Of a stretch of 64,000 nucleotides of DNA, positions 55,333 through 64,000 are shown piece by piece. The stretch spans positions 1 to 64,000 of the forward strand of contig CAXBJB010000012.1 in the NCBI GenBank assembly GCA_963976055.1, in the 5' to 3' direction. A model generated the notes under the pieces. The model searched no databases. It was not told the DNA's origin and saw nothing but the letters and a program-made list of their open reading frames with translations. The position numbers were made by a program, and so were the translations under genes. This DNA comes from UBA1479 sp963976055. GTDB taxonomy: Bacteria; Pseudomonadota; Alphaproteobacteria; Rhodospirillales; Casp-alpha2. Within the stretch, counting starts at the first letter, position 1; each line of letters starts with the position of its first letter.

Positions 55333-56919
55333 GTGGCTAGTCCGGTTGTACGCACCGTGAAAGATAGAGCCGCGCAAAACAAGAAAACGCCGTTTCGAGG
55401 GGGCTGGCTGGGTTCCAACGCACGGGAGGCGAAGACGGCGAACGACCTGGGTCAAAGCACGGACACGCCCGACCGCCTCGGCGTTGTTCTGTCCACGGCG
55501 GTCGATGGCATCATCATCATGGATGAAGCCGGACGGATACAATCGTTCAACCCCGCCTGCGAACGGTTGTTCGGATACACGGCCGTGGAAACGCTCGGCA
55601 ACAACGTGAACATGCTAATGCCGACGCCTTATCGGGAAGAACACGACGGCTATCTCGCCAACTATTACCGCACAGGACAACGCAAGATCATCGGCATCGG
55701 GCGCGAGGTCACGGGCCAACGCAAGGACGGATCGACCTTTCCCATGGAACTGTCCGTCGGCGAGGCCATCCACGACGACGCCAGAATCTTCGTCGGCATC
55801 ATCCGCGACATCTCGGAACGCAAGGCCGCCGAAATGCACCTGCGCGAAAGCGAGGAACGCATCCGCGCGGTCATCGACACGGCCGTCGACGGGGTCATCA
55901 TCATCGATGCCTCGGCCCGCATTCAGATATTCAACCCGGCCTGCCAGCGCCTGTTCGGCTATTCCGCCGACGAGGTCATCGGCGAGAACGTGAAGATGCT
56001 GATGCCGCCGCCCTATCACGGCGAACACGACGGCTACATGGCCAACTACCGGACCACGGGCGAACGCAAGATCATCGGCATCGGGCGCGAGGTCATGGGC
56101 CAGCGCAAGGATGGCACCACCTTCCCCATGGAACTGTCCGTCGGCGAGGCGTTGCAGGATGGCAAGCCGGTTTTCGTCGGCATCGTGCGCGACATCACGG
56201 AGCGCAAGGACGCCGAACTGGCGATCAAGCGCAGCGTCGACGAACTGGCGGCCTTCGCCTATTCGGTCGCCCACGACATGAAAGCGCCGCTGCGCGCCAT
56301 CGAGGGATTTTCCACGGCCTTGGCCGAAGACTATGGCGACACCCTGGTGCCTGAGGCCGGCGAATACCTGGACCATATCGCGGATTCGGCGACCCGCATG
56401 GGACAGATGATCGATGATTTGCTGGATTACAGCCGCATCGGCCGCGACGACCTGCCGTTCAAACAGGTGCATTTGGAGACGTTTATCGGGCAGATGCTGA
56501 CCGCCTTGGATCACGAAATTACGTCGCGCGAGGCCGAGGTGACCATGGCCGGCGAATGGGACGCCATTGAGGCCCACACGCCGACCCTTAACAGCGTGTT
56601 CCAGAACCTGATCATGAACGCCCTCAAATTCACCCAGCCGGATGCCCCGCCCCGGGTCCGCATCACGGGCCGCAAGCGACCGGGGATGCTCGAAGTCGCC
56701 GTCGCCGACAACGGCATAGGTATCCCGGAAAACTGTTTTCAGAAGGTCTTTCAGATATTTCACCGGCTGCACGACCGGAAATCCTACCCCGGCACGGGCA
56801 TCGGCCTGGCCATCGTCAAGAAGGGCGTTGACGTTCATCAGGGAACAATCGAGCTGACCTCCGACGTCGGCAAGGGAACGACCGTAACGATACTCCTGCC
56901 GTTGCGGCGCAGCGACTGA
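55333..56919 (+). CDS. Sensor histidine kinase with two FixL-like PAS domains
   Basis: Predicted 528-residue soluble kinase. PAS1 (about residues 48-163) and PAS2 (about 176-292) are near-identical in plan. Each contains the FixL-type motif: His104/Arg124 in EEHDGYLANYY and IIGIGREVTGQRKDG, and His232/Arg252 in EHDGYMANYR and IIGIGREVMGQRKDG. The 20-residue His-Arg spacing equals that between the haem ligand and oxygen-contact arginine of Bradyrhizobium FixL. The kinase core has His314 in AYSVAHDMKAPLRAIEGF, the N box NLIMNALKFT and G boxes DNGIGI and GTGIGLAIVKKG. No membrane segment is seen. The start is GTG. A receiver gene follows 40 bases later. Confidence 0.85.
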   Translation: MASPVVRTVKDRAAQNKKTPFRGGWLGSNAREAKTANDLGQSTDTPDRLGVVLSTAVDGIIIMDEAGRIQSFNPACERLFGYTAVETLGNNVNMLMPTPYREEHDGYLANYYRTGQRKIIGIGREVTGQRKDGSTFPMELSVGEAIHDDARIFVGIIRDISERKAAEMHLRESEERIRAVIDTAVDGVIIIDASARIQIFNPACQRLFGYSADEVIGENVKMLMPPPYHGEHDGYMANYRTTGERKIIGIGREVMGQRKDGTTFPMELSVGEALQDGKPVFVGIVRDITERKDAELAIKRSVDELAAFAYSVAHDMKAPLRAIEGFSTALAEDYGDTLVPEAGEYLDHIADSATRMGQMIDDLLDYSRIGRDDLPFKQVHLETFIGQMLTALDHEITSREAEVTMAGEWDAIEAHTPTLNSVFQNLIMNALKFTQPDAPPRVRITGRKRPGMLEVAVADNGIGIPENCFQKVFQIFHRLHDRKSYPGTGIGLAIVKKGVDVHQGTIELTSDVGKGTTVTILLPLRRSD

Positions 56920-56959
56920 CCCCGCCGTCGGGATCAGACATGAACAAGGAAACCAATCC

Positions 56960-57406
56960 GTGAAGGACAAATTCCTGATCATCGAGGACGAACCCGCCGA
57001 CGCGACGCTGTTGAAGCGCGCCCTGTCCGGCGCGGCGCCAGATGTCGACATCCAAGTCCTTCAGGACGGCGACGAGGCCCTGTCCCATCTGCTGCCTTCC
57101 GGCGACGAAGCCCGCGGCACGGCCGAAAGCCGGCCGACCTGCATTCTGTTGGACCTCAAGCTGCGCCGGCTCGACGGCCATGCCGTGCTCAAGGCCCTGA
57201 AGGAGGATCATCGGACACGGCGGATTCCGATCGTGATCCTGACATCGTCCTCGGACCCGTCCGACGTGAAGCTGGCCTATGACCTGGGCGCCAACAGTTA
57301 CCTGATCAAACCCGTACGGTCCCAGGACCTGGGCCGCATGAGCGAGCGGCTTATCGATTATTGGGCGCGGACCAACCATTTTCCGAGAGACGGCCATGCA
57401 TTCTGA
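56960..57406 (+). CDS. Stand-alone response-regulator receiver (Rcp1-like)
   Basis: Predicted 148-residue single-domain receiver. The acidic pocket is IIEDEPADA, the phosphoacceptor Asp65 is in CILLDLKLRRLDG, Thr95 is in IVILTSSSDPSD and Lys117 is in SYLIKPVRSQDL. It matches the Rcp1/CheY-like branch usually partnered with PAS or phytochrome kinases. There is no output domain. The start is GTG at 56960 with AAGGAA upstream. It lies between two kinases and overlaps the next gene by 11 bases. Confidence 0.88.
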   Translation: MKDKFLIIEDEPADATLLKRALSGAAPDVDIQVLQDGDEALSHLLPSGDEARGTAESRPTCILLDLKLRRLDGHAVLKALKEDHRTRRIPIVILTSSSDPSDVKLAYDLGANSYLIKPVRSQDLGRMSERLIDYWARTNHFPRDGHAF

Positions 57407-58946
57407 CACCGTCGTTCCCGAACCCACGGGCATCTCCCTGTTCTTTGTCGAGGACGACGAGAACGATTACCGGCTCGCTCTGCGTCAATTTTCGCGCCAG
57501 AACACCGATGTCTCCCCCCAATGGCACACCAATTGCCGCGAAGCGATGGCGATGTTCGAGAAAGACACCTTCGACGCCATCGTCACCGACCTGAACATTC
57601 CCGAAGGGTCCGGCGTCGATCTTGTCCGCTTCGTGCGCAGCCTGGACGGCAACATCCCGATCATCGTGTTGACCGGCAACGGGTCGGAATCCGATGCCGT
57701 CGAAGCCATCAGGCAGGGCGCCAACGACTACCTTGTCAAAGGCACGGACTCCTTCGCTCAACTTCCGGCCCAGATCGCCGGACTGGTCCATGCCTACCGG
57801 CTTGAAAAGGCCCGCCAGCAGACGACGGCGGAATTGCACCTTCTCCAGGATCGCTTCCGGGACTTTGCCGAGGCCGCGTCCGACTGGTTCTGGGAAAAAG
57901 GGCCCGACCTGAAGTTCACCTTCATCAGCGGCAGCGTGCAGGACAACCTGGGCCTGCCGCCGTCCTTCTTCCTCGGCCGGTCCGTATGGGAAGTGCTTGC
58001 CGACACGCCGACAAAGGACAAGTGGCAGCATGAAAAAGAGGTCCGCGAACGCCGCAGCTTCCGCGATTTCGTGTGCCGGATCGCCGTACCCGCGGGGGGC
58101 GTGCGAACGGTCCGGCTCAGCGGCAAGGCCGTGTTCACGCCCGACGGCGCCTTTACCGGTTACCGGGGCATTGGCTCGGACATCACGAAACAGATCGGGG
58201 ATGCCGACCGCCTGCAAGAAGCATTGGAGGCCGCCGTCGAGGCCAACCAGGCGAAAAGCCGGTTCCTGGCCGTCATGAGCCATGAATTCCGCACGCCCTT
58301 GAACGCGATCATCGGCTTCACGGACGCCATGCTCGGCGGCGTCGCCGGGCCCGTCCATGGCAAACAGGCGGAATACCTGAAAGACGTGCGGACCGCCGGC
58401 CTGCACATGCTAAGCTTGGTCAGCGACATTCTCGACCTGTCCCGCATCGAGGCGGGGCAATACGATCTGGATATCGAAACCCTGAATGTCCGGGAAGAGG
58501 TTTCGGGCGTTCTCAAGATGGTTGACGCGGCCGTCGCGGACGGCGGCATCATCCTGGAACCCGGTGTTATCGACGACGGCCTGACCATCGACGCCGATCC
58601 CAGGGCGCTCGCCCAGGTTATGAGCAACATCCTGTCGAATGCGATCAAGTTCACCCCACGGGGCGGACACATCTTCATTTCGGCCCGGAAAACCGAACTG
58701 GCGGTCGAAATCTGCATCCGCGATACCGGCATCGGCATTCCTGCCGACAAGCTGGGCGAGGTCACCCGTCCGTTCTACCAGATCGGCAATGTCCTGGCCC
58801 GCAAACACGATGGGTCGGGCCTGGGGCTGTCCATCGCCAGCGGTCTGGTGGAAGCCCACGGCGGCACGATCACGATCACCAGTGACGTGCAGGTCGGCAC
58901 GGAAGTATGCATGACCTTCCCTCATATCGGGCACGGCACGGCCTGA
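57396..58946 (+). CDS. Receiver-PAS-histidine kinase
   Basis: Predicted 516-residue soluble protein. The N-terminal receiver (about residues 12-130) has Asp65 in IVTDLNIPEGSG and the DYLVKGTDSF end. A PAS domain follows (about 152-268; DFAEAASDWFWEKGPDLKFT). The kinase core has His296 in FLAVMSHEFRTPLNAIIGF, the N box NILSNAIKFTP and G boxes RDTGIGIP and GSGLGLSIASGLVEAHGG. Having the receiver first suggests that it can be switched by phosphotransfer from another kinase, plausibly the FixL-like kinase upstream. The gene overlaps the receiver gene by 11 bases. Confidence 0.87.
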   Translation: MHSDTVVPEPTGISLFFVEDDENDYRLALRQFSRQNTDVSPQWHTNCREAMAMFEKDTFDAIVTDLNIPEGSGVDLVRFVRSLDGNIPIIVLTGNGSESDAVEAIRQGANDYLVKGTDSFAQLPAQIAGLVHAYRLEKARQQTTAELHLLQDRFRDFAEAASDWFWEKGPDLKFTFISGSVQDNLGLPPSFFLGRSVWEVLADTPTKDKWQHEKEVRERRSFRDFVCRIAVPAGGVRTVRLSGKAVFTPDGAFTGYRGIGSDITKQIGDADRLQEALEAAVEANQAKSRFLAVMSHEFRTPLNAIIGFTDAMLGGVAGPVHGKQAEYLKDVRTAGLHMLSLVSDILDLSRIEAGQYDLDIETLNVREEVSGVLKMVDAAVADGGIILEPGVIDDGLTIDADPRALAQVMSNILSNAIKFTPRGGHIFISARKTELAVEICIRDTGIGIPADKLGEVTRPFYQIGNVLARKHDGSGLGLSIASGLVEAHGGTITITSDVQVGTEVCMTFPHIGHGTA

Positions 58947-58961
58947 CCCGGGCGGGCGGTC

Positions 58962-59522
58962 TCAGCGTCCTCCGGCCAGGGCGGCCTCGACGGCTTTGAG
59001 GACCCTGGGCGCCGTCGGTGAGGTCGGCGTCGAGAACCAGTCGACCAGCCGTCCGTCGGGCGCGATCAGATATTTGTGGAAATTCCAGCGCGGTTTGGCC
59101 AGCGCCCCCAGTTCCTTGCCCGCCCAGGCGTAGAACGGATGGGCATCGGCGCCCGTGACCGCGGCCTTTTCCGTGAGCGGGAAGTCGACGCTGAAATTGA
59201 CCTCACAGAATTCCTTGATCTCCGCCGCCGTGCCCGGTTCCTGCCCGCCGAAGTCGTTGGACGGCACACCCAGCAGCACGAAGCCCTTGTCGCGGTAGCG
59301 GGTCCACAGATCCTGCAGGGCCGCGTACTGGGGCGTGAAGCCGCATTGCGAGGCCGTGTTAACCACCAGCACCGCCTTGCCCGCGAAGGATTTCAGCGGC
59401 AGCGGCGCACCATCGATGGCGGTGAAGGTAAAGTCATGGGCGGTTGTCTTGGGCGTATCGGCGGCCATGGCGGCTCCTGAAATCAGCAGGACAAACAGGG
59501 ACAGGATGCGACATGCGACCAT
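58962..59522 (-). CDS. Exported glutathione peroxidase family protein
   Basis: Predicted 186-residue thioredoxin-fold peroxidase. A Sec signal peptide (LSLFVLLISGAAMA, cleavage before ADT) places it in the periplasm. The peroxidatic Cys60 is in VVNTASQCGFTPQY, and the partner motifs are GVPSNDFGGQEPG and PRWNFHKYLIAPDGRL. ATG at 59522 is chosen because GGAGGG lies six bases upstream and the signal peptide is clean; the frame extends to 59552. It lies 33 bases after the sulP stop. Confidence 0.87.
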   Translation of the reverse strand: MVACRILSLFVLLISGAAMAADTPKTTAHDFTFTAIDGAPLPLKSFAGKAVLVVNTASQCGFTPQYAALQDLWTRYRDKGFVLLGVPSNDFGGQEPGTAAEIKEFCEVNFSVDFPLTEKAAVTGADAHPFYAWAGKELGALAKPRWNFHKYLIAPDGRLVDWFSTPTSPTAPRVLKAVEAALAGGR

Positions 59523-59555
59523 AACGGCCCTCCAGCGGCGTCGAAACATCAAAGG

Positions 59556-61166
59556 TCAGTGGGCACCGCCCATTTTACCCGTCTTGACGAAGTAGTCGAC
59601 GGCGACGCCATAGGTCGGGTCATCATCGGAATCCAGCATCAACTGACCGGCCCGGCTGAGCAACTGGTGGCAGTCCCGCGACAAATGGCGCAGTTGCAGG
59701 GTCTTGCCCAGGGCATTGTATTTCATGGCCAGGGCCTCGATGGCCTGCAGAGCCGACTGATCGGCGACCCGGCTGTTCATGAAATCGACGATGACGAGCC
59801 CCGGGTCGCCCTTGGGATTGAAAATTTCAGCGAACCCGTCCGTGGATCCGAAGAACAAGGGGCCTTCGATCTGATAGACCTTGCCGCCCTCGGGCGTCTT
59901 ATAGGTCGTCGCGCGGATGCGCGTGGCGTTGTTCCAGGCATAGGCCAGGGCCGAGACGATCACGCCGACGACGACGGCGATGGCAAGATCGCTCAATACC
60001 GTGACCACCGTCACCAGCCCCATGACCAGGGCGTCGGTCAGGGGAATGCGGCGCAGGATGATCAAGCTTTGCCAGGCAAAGGTGCCAATGACGACCATCA
60101 GCATGACCCCGACCAGGGACGCCAGCGGAATCTGGTCGATCAGGCTGGAGGCGAACAGAATAAAGCTCAGCAGGAACAGCCCCGCCGAAATTCCCGACAG
60201 CCGCGTGCGGCCGCCCGATTGCACGTTGATCACGGATTGCCCGATCATCGCGCAACCGCCCATGCCGCCGAAAAACCCGGTGACCGTATTGGCCAGGCCC
60301 TGGGCGACGCATTCCTGGGAGGCGCCGCCGCGCTTGCCGACGATTTCACCGACGACGTTCAGGGTCAGCAGGCTTTCGATCAAGCCGATGGCGGCCAGGA
60401 TGACGGCATAGGGAAAGATGATCCGCAGTGTTTCGAGGGTCAGCGGCACCATGGGGATATGGAACGGCGGCAAGGAGCCTTTGACGGTCGCCAGGTCGCT
60501 GACGCGCGGCACGTCGATACCGAACCCGATGACGATGGCGGCGGACACCGCAATGCCGGCAAGGGGTGCGGGAACGATGGAGGTGATCTTCGGCGTGATC
60601 CAGATGATCGCCATGGTCAGCGCGACCAGGCCCAACATGACGGCGAGCGGCCAGCCGGTCATCCAAACCTTGACGCCGTCGGGTCCGGGAACCTGAAATT
60701 GCGCCAACTGCGCCAGGAAAATGACGATCGCTAGGCCATTCACGAAGCCCAGCATGACCGGATGGGGGACCAGGCGGATGAATTTCCCGAGCCGCAGAAA
60801 GCCGGCCAATATTTGGATGATCCCCATCAAAACGACCGCGGCGAACAGGTATTCGACCCCATGACTGGCAACCAGGGACACCATGACCACGGCCAGGGCC
60901 CCGGTCGCCCCGGAAATCATACCCGGCCGGCCGCCGATGACCGCCGTGATCAAACATACGATGAAGGCGGCATACAGCCCAACCAGGGGATGGACACCGG
61001 CAACGAAGGCAAAGGCCACGGCTTCCGGCACCAGGGCCAGGGACACGGTCAGGCCTGACAGCAGTTCCGTCTTGAGGCGCGCGAGCAGGTGGGCCGGCGA
61101 CCCGTCGCCTTTCCATTCGGCAAAGGAAAAGGAGTCCGCGAGGGCGGCGAATAAGGGTCGTAACAA
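59556..61166 (-). CDS. SulP-family anion transporter with STAS domain
   Basis: Predicted 536-residue inner-membrane transporter. The SulP core (LLSGLTVSLALVPEAVAFAF, LYAAFIVCLITAVIGGRPGM, GFFGGMGGCAMIGQSVINVQ with the SulP signature) has about 10-12 helices. It ends in a STAS domain (KVYQIEGPLFFGSTDGFAEI; VIVDFMNSRVADQSALQAIE). Substrates in the family are sulfate, bicarbonate or dicarboxylates and cannot be separated here. The best start appears to be TTG at 61166, as no ATG is near. It precedes the glutathione peroxidase gene. Confidence 0.85.
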   Translation of the reverse strand: MLRPLFAALADSFSFAEWKGDGSPAHLLARLKTELLSGLTVSLALVPEAVAFAFVAGVHPLVGLYAAFIVCLITAVIGGRPGMISGATGALAVVMVSLVASHGVEYLFAAVVLMGIIQILAGFLRLGKFIRLVPHPVMLGFVNGLAIVIFLAQLAQFQVPGPDGVKVWMTGWPLAVMLGLVALTMAIIWITPKITSIVPAPLAGIAVSAAIVIGFGIDVPRVSDLATVKGSLPPFHIPMVPLTLETLRIIFPYAVILAAIGLIESLLTLNVVGEIVGKRGGASQECVAQGLANTVTGFFGGMGGCAMIGQSVINVQSGGRTRLSGISAGLFLLSFILFASSLIDQIPLASLVGVMLMVVIGTFAWQSLIILRRIPLTDALVMGLVTVVTVLSDLAIAVVVGVIVSALAYAWNNATRIRATTYKTPEGGKVYQIEGPLFFGSTDGFAEIFNPKGDPGLVIVDFMNSRVADQSALQAIEALAMKYNALGKTLQLRHLSRDCHQLLSRAGQLMLDSDDDPTYGVAVDYFVKTGKMGGAH

Positions 61167-61202
61167 GATGATGATTTCCGATGCGGGTGGGTAAGGGGCA
61201 GC

Positions 61203-63152
61203 CTAGTCGGCGTGCTTTTTCGGTTTCTTGCGCTTGAGCGGCGCGTTACCGGCCGGGTTGTTGCCACCGGGGGCCTGGCCCCGGTGGGGTTTCTTTACCT
61301 TGTACGCCTTCTTGCCCTTGGCTTTCTTACCGGCCCCGTCCCAGGGTTTGTCGCCTTGGGATTTTTGCGGGCGGTCACCGGCGGGCGGGCGGTCGTCGTT
61401 CAGGGCGTCGGCCCGGGCGTCCTCACGGCGCGAGAATTTTTTCTTCTTAGGCGCGTCGCCACGCGCGCCAGCTTGCGGGTTCCAGGCCGGTTTGTCGCCC
61501 TGATAGGTCTTGCCGCGCTGTTCGCGGCCCCCGTCGGCCGGCATGTCCGGCAGGCCGTCGACCCGCGCCACGCGGATCGTCTTTTCCATGGTCATGTCGG
61601 AACCCAGTTCCTCGACGAAGCGGTCGGCGCAATCGGCGCTGAGCTCGACGAAGGTTTCCGTGTTGAAGATGCGGATGGCGCCGATCTCCCGCTTGGTCAT
61701 ATGCCCGGCGCGGCACAGCATGGGCAGCAGCCAACGCGGCTCCGCGTTCTGCTTGTGGCCGACGGAAAGTGAGAACCACACGCCGCCCTTGAAGGCGTCG
61801 CGGCGGGATTCCTTGCGCTCGGCCGAGCGCTCCGACGGGCCCGTATCCAGCAGTTCCTCCGGCGCCGACATGCCGGCCATCTGCTGACGCAGGAAGGCGC
61901 CGGCGATCTGCTCGGGGCTGTAGCGGCTGAGGAGCTCGGTCGCGAAAGCCTGCTCCTCGTCGTTCAGGGGCTCGCTCAGGGCCGGGTCCGTGAGGATGCG
62001 GTCGCGGTCGCGGGCCAGGATTTCATCAGCGGAGGGCGCCTTGGCCCAGGTCGCCTCGACATTGGCGCTGTCCAGCAAACGTTCCGTACGGTAGCGCAGG
62101 TTATGCGGCACGATCAGGGCGCTGACGCCCTTGCGCCCGGCGCGGCCGGTGCGGCCGCTTCGGTGCAGCAGGGTTTCCCGGGTCTTCGGGATGTCTGCAT
62201 GGATCACCAGTTCCAGATCGGGCAGATCGATGCCGCGCGCCGCCACATCCGTCGCGATACAGACCCGGGCGCGGCCATCGCGCATGGCCTGGAGTGCATG
62301 GGTACGCTCGTTCTGGCTCAACTCGCCCGACAAGGCGACGACGGAAAAGCCCCGGTTGGCGAAACGGCTGGTCATATGGTTGACGGTCGCACGCGTTGCG
62401 CAGAACACCAGCGCACTTTTGGCGTCGTAATAGCGCAGCAGGTTGATGATCGCGTTTTCCCGGTCGTTGGGGGCCACGGCCAGGGCGCGGTATTCGATGT
62501 CGAGGTGCTGTTTCTGTTCCTCCGTCGTCGCGACACGCACGGCGTTGCGCTGATAGCGCTTGGCCAGGGTCGCGATGCTGCGCGGCACGGTGGCGGAAAA
62601 CATCAGGGTGCGGCGGTCGGCGGGGGCCGCGTCGAGAATGAATTCAAGGTCCTCTCGGAAGCCCAGGTCGAGCATCTCGTCGGCCTCGTCCAGCACCACG
62701 GCGCGCAGGCCGCTGACATTCAACGATCCGCGCTCGATATGGTCGCGCAGACGGCCCGGCGTGCCGACGACGATATGCGCTCCCTTGTTGAGGGCCCGGC
62801 GTTCACTCCCCATGTCCATGCCGCCGATGCAGGAAGCGGAAACCGCGCCCGTCATCTCGTAAAGCCAGTCCAGTTCGCGTTTGACCTGAAGCGCGAGTTC
62901 CCGCGTCGGCGCCACGGCCAGGGCCAGCGGCTCCGCCGCCCGCCCAAAGCGATCTTCGCCCGCCAGCAGGGTCGGCGCCAGCGACAGGCCGAAGGCCACG
63001 GTCTTGCCCGACCCGGTCTGGGCAGAGACGAGAACGTCCGCATCCCGAAGCTCCGGCGCCAGGATCGCACTCTGCACGGGGGTCAGAACGGTATAGCCGC
63101 GTTTGGTCAACGCCTGGCCAAGCGCCATCGCGACGCCGTCGAATTCAGTCAT
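61203..63152 (-). CDS. DEAD-box ATP-dependent RNA helicase (CsdA/DbpA-like)
   Basis: Predicted 649-residue helicase. It has the Q motif (RGYTVLTPVQSAIL), motif I AQTGSGKTVAFGL, Ia APTRELALQ, II VVLDEADEML, III LMFSATVPR, and V/VI CIATDVAARGIDLPDLELVI and HRSGRTGRAGRKG. After residue 450 a DbpA/CsdA-type RNA-binding domain appears (KREIGAIRIFNTETFVELSA). A Lys/Gly-rich disordered tail of about 90 residues ends the protein. The start ATG at 63152 gives the normal N-terminus. It likely acts in ribosome assembly or cold-stress RNA remodelling. Confidence 0.9.
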   Translation of the reverse strand: MTEFDGVAMALGQALTKRGYTVLTPVQSAILAPELRDADVLVSAQTGSGKTVAFGLSLAPTLLAGEDRFGRAAEPLALAVAPTRELALQVKRELDWLYEMTGAVSASCIGGMDMGSERRALNKGAHIVVGTPGRLRDHIERGSLNVSGLRAVVLDEADEMLDLGFREDLEFILDAAPADRRTLMFSATVPRSIATLAKRYQRNAVRVATTEEQKQHLDIEYRALAVAPNDRENAIINLLRYYDAKSALVFCATRATVNHMTSRFANRGFSVVALSGELSQNERTHALQAMRDGRARVCIATDVAARGIDLPDLELVIHADIPKTRETLLHRSGRTGRAGRKGVSALIVPHNLRYRTERLLDSANVEATWAKAPSADEILARDRDRILTDPALSEPLNDEEQAFATELLSRYSPEQIAGAFLRQQMAGMSAPEELLDTGPSERSAERKESRRDAFKGGVWFSLSVGHKQNAEPRWLLPMLCRAGHMTKREIGAIRIFNTETFVELSADCADRFVEELGSDMTMEKTIRVARVDGLPDMPADGGREQRGKTYQGDKPAWNPQAGARGDAPKKKKFSRREDARADALNDDRPPAGDRPQKSQGDKPWDGAGKKAKGKKAYKVKKPHRGQAPGGNNPAGNAPLKRKKPKKHAD

Positions 63153-63320
63153 GTCACATCTTTCGGAATGCGGGTTTCGTGCGCCCGGAAGGGTTGAGCG
63201 TCCTCGGCGCACGCGCGCCGCCGCCCACGGCGCGGCGATACATGCGTGTTGCCCGTGTTGTAGTTAACGCGGAGGAGACTGTAAAGCCTGGACCTTCGCT
63301 CTAGAGCAGGTTCCGGCGTC

Positions 63321-64000
63321 CTAGCGCAGGTTGCGGTCGGCGGCGGTGATCGCCGCTTCGGCGGTCATGCCCGGCTCCAGCAGGGCGACGCCCGTGCGCG
63401 CCTCGAGGAAAAGGCCCTGGGCCGTATGGGTGGCGCGCAGCGCCGATTCGATCTCGCCGGCCTTGCGGCGCGCACCCTCGATCCCGTCTTCGAGCACCAC
63501 CATGGCGAAATCGTTGCCGCCCAGGCAACCCATGACCATCGCCTGATGACTGTCCGCCCCCAGCACGTCGCAGGTCAGACGCAGGGCCTGGTCCAGCACC
63601 GCGAGGCCATGGGCCCGGCGGATATCGTCGCCGTTGGCGAGATGAACCAGGATCAGCGCCGGCCGCGCCTCGATATGGCCCAGGCGATGGATCAGCTTTT
63701 CCATCTCGACCATTACCCCCCGCCGGTTCAGCGCCGGGACCACGGCATCGCGGAATTCGTTGGCGCGCGCCTCGGCCAGTTCCTCATGGGCATGGGCAAG
63801 CTGGCGGCGCAGGGGCTCGATCTCGGACGCCATGCGCTCGATCGCGTGCTGGGCCTCCGGCGTCAGGCCTTCCATGGACAGAAGGCCCGACACGCTGATG
63901 GCCGGTTCCGAATGGCCGTTCTTGGCCTGCTCTTCGGGGTGGTCTTGTTTCTTGCCGCCGCCCGGGCCGGCGCCGCCGCCGTGCCCTCCGCCAGGTCCTA
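63321..64000 (-). CDS. Degenerate GGDEF-domain protein, 5' end beyond window
   Basis: The frame is open from the window edge to a stop at 63321. The edge part encodes a Gly/His-rich stretch (GPGGGHGGGAGPGGGKK) that runs into a helical segment (TPEAQHAIERMASEIEPLRR) and a GGDEF-like domain of about 130 residues (LILVHLANGDDIRRAHGLAV; GCLGGNDFAMVVLEDGIEGA). The signature is GGNDF, so the catalytic aspartate is changed and diguanylate cyclase activity is unlikely. A GTG at 63893 could be an internal start, but its ribosome site is poor. It is probably a regulatory or ligand-binding remnant. Confidence 0.6.
   Translation of the reverse strand, partial: GPGGGHGGGAGPGGGKKQDHPEEQAKNGHSEPAISVSGLLSMEGLTPEAQHAIERMASEIEPLRRQLAHAHEELAEARANEFRDAVVPALNRRGVMVEMEKLIHRLGHIEARPALILVHLANGDDIRRAHGLAVLDQALRLTCDVLGADSHQAMVMGCLGGNDFAMVVLEDGIEGARRKAGEIESALRATHTAQGLFLEARTGVALLEPGMTAEAAITAADRNLR

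Noticed and set aside
56940..56963. Seven-codon frame (ATG to TGA) overlapping the receiver gene start
   Set aside because: It is too short to support as a leader peptide; the GTG start of the receiver gene with AAGGAA is sufficient.

Overview
This GC-rich 64 kb window reads as chromosomal DNA of an alphaproteobacterium, most likely Rhodospirillales-like (inference from gene content and order). The markers are the tilS-ybgF-pal-tolBARQ-ybgC-ruvBAC-yebC block, ftsH-folP-glmM, a DUF1013 (TrcR-type) protein, a DUF1192 protein, a cysteine-free ribosomal protein L31, and zapA followed by a probable 6S RNA and 5-formyl-THF cyclo-ligase. I see no insertion sequence, prophage, CRISPR array, rRNA or tRNA.

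Layout. 0.4-8.7 kb: metabolic and accessory genes (PrpF-like isomerase, greB, two GNATs, a SPOR lipoprotein, a tartrate/malate-type dehydrogenase, and a PLP dehydratase divergent from a MocR regulator). 8.7-25.3 kb: a long minus-strand housekeeping block (thiD, glmM, folP, ftsH, tilS, Tol-Pal, ruvBAC, yebC, ymdB-type phosphodiesterase). 25.3-30.6 kb: ygfA, 6S RNA, zapA, then plus-strand gap, an unknown gene, thiE, efp and an inositol-phosphatase gene. 30.9-34.4 kb: three envelope genes encoding a secreted OmpA-like protein, a MotA/TolQ-like channel protein and a MotB-like peptidoglycan-binding protein. 34.4-42.8 kb: MFS pump, cyaY, rpmE, a membrane class III cyclase, a small heat-shock protein, tandem thioesterases, quinone oxidoreductase and trcR.

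42.8-53.2 kb is CoA-ester and carboxylate metabolism. An enoyl-CoA hydratase/VOC/CoA-transferase operon is divergent from a FadR-type GntR regulator with a clear operator. It is followed by an aminotransferase, a succinate-semialdehyde-type dehydrogenase, a PrpE-type synthetase and a second acyl-CoA synthetase. 53.3-55.2 kb holds pfkA between two small DUF465 genes. 55.3-58.9 kb is a compact signalling cluster: a kinase with two FixL-like PAS domains, a stand-alone receiver and a receiver-PAS-kinase. The window ends with glutathione peroxidase, a SulP transporter, a DEAD-box helicase and a degenerate GGDEF protein running off the right edge.

The best leads for something undescribed are the OmpA/MotA-like/MotB-like module, the tandem FixL-like kinase cluster, the membrane cyclase with an unassigned middle domain, and the possible RNA thermometer before the small heat-shock gene. 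All functions are inferred from sequence alone.
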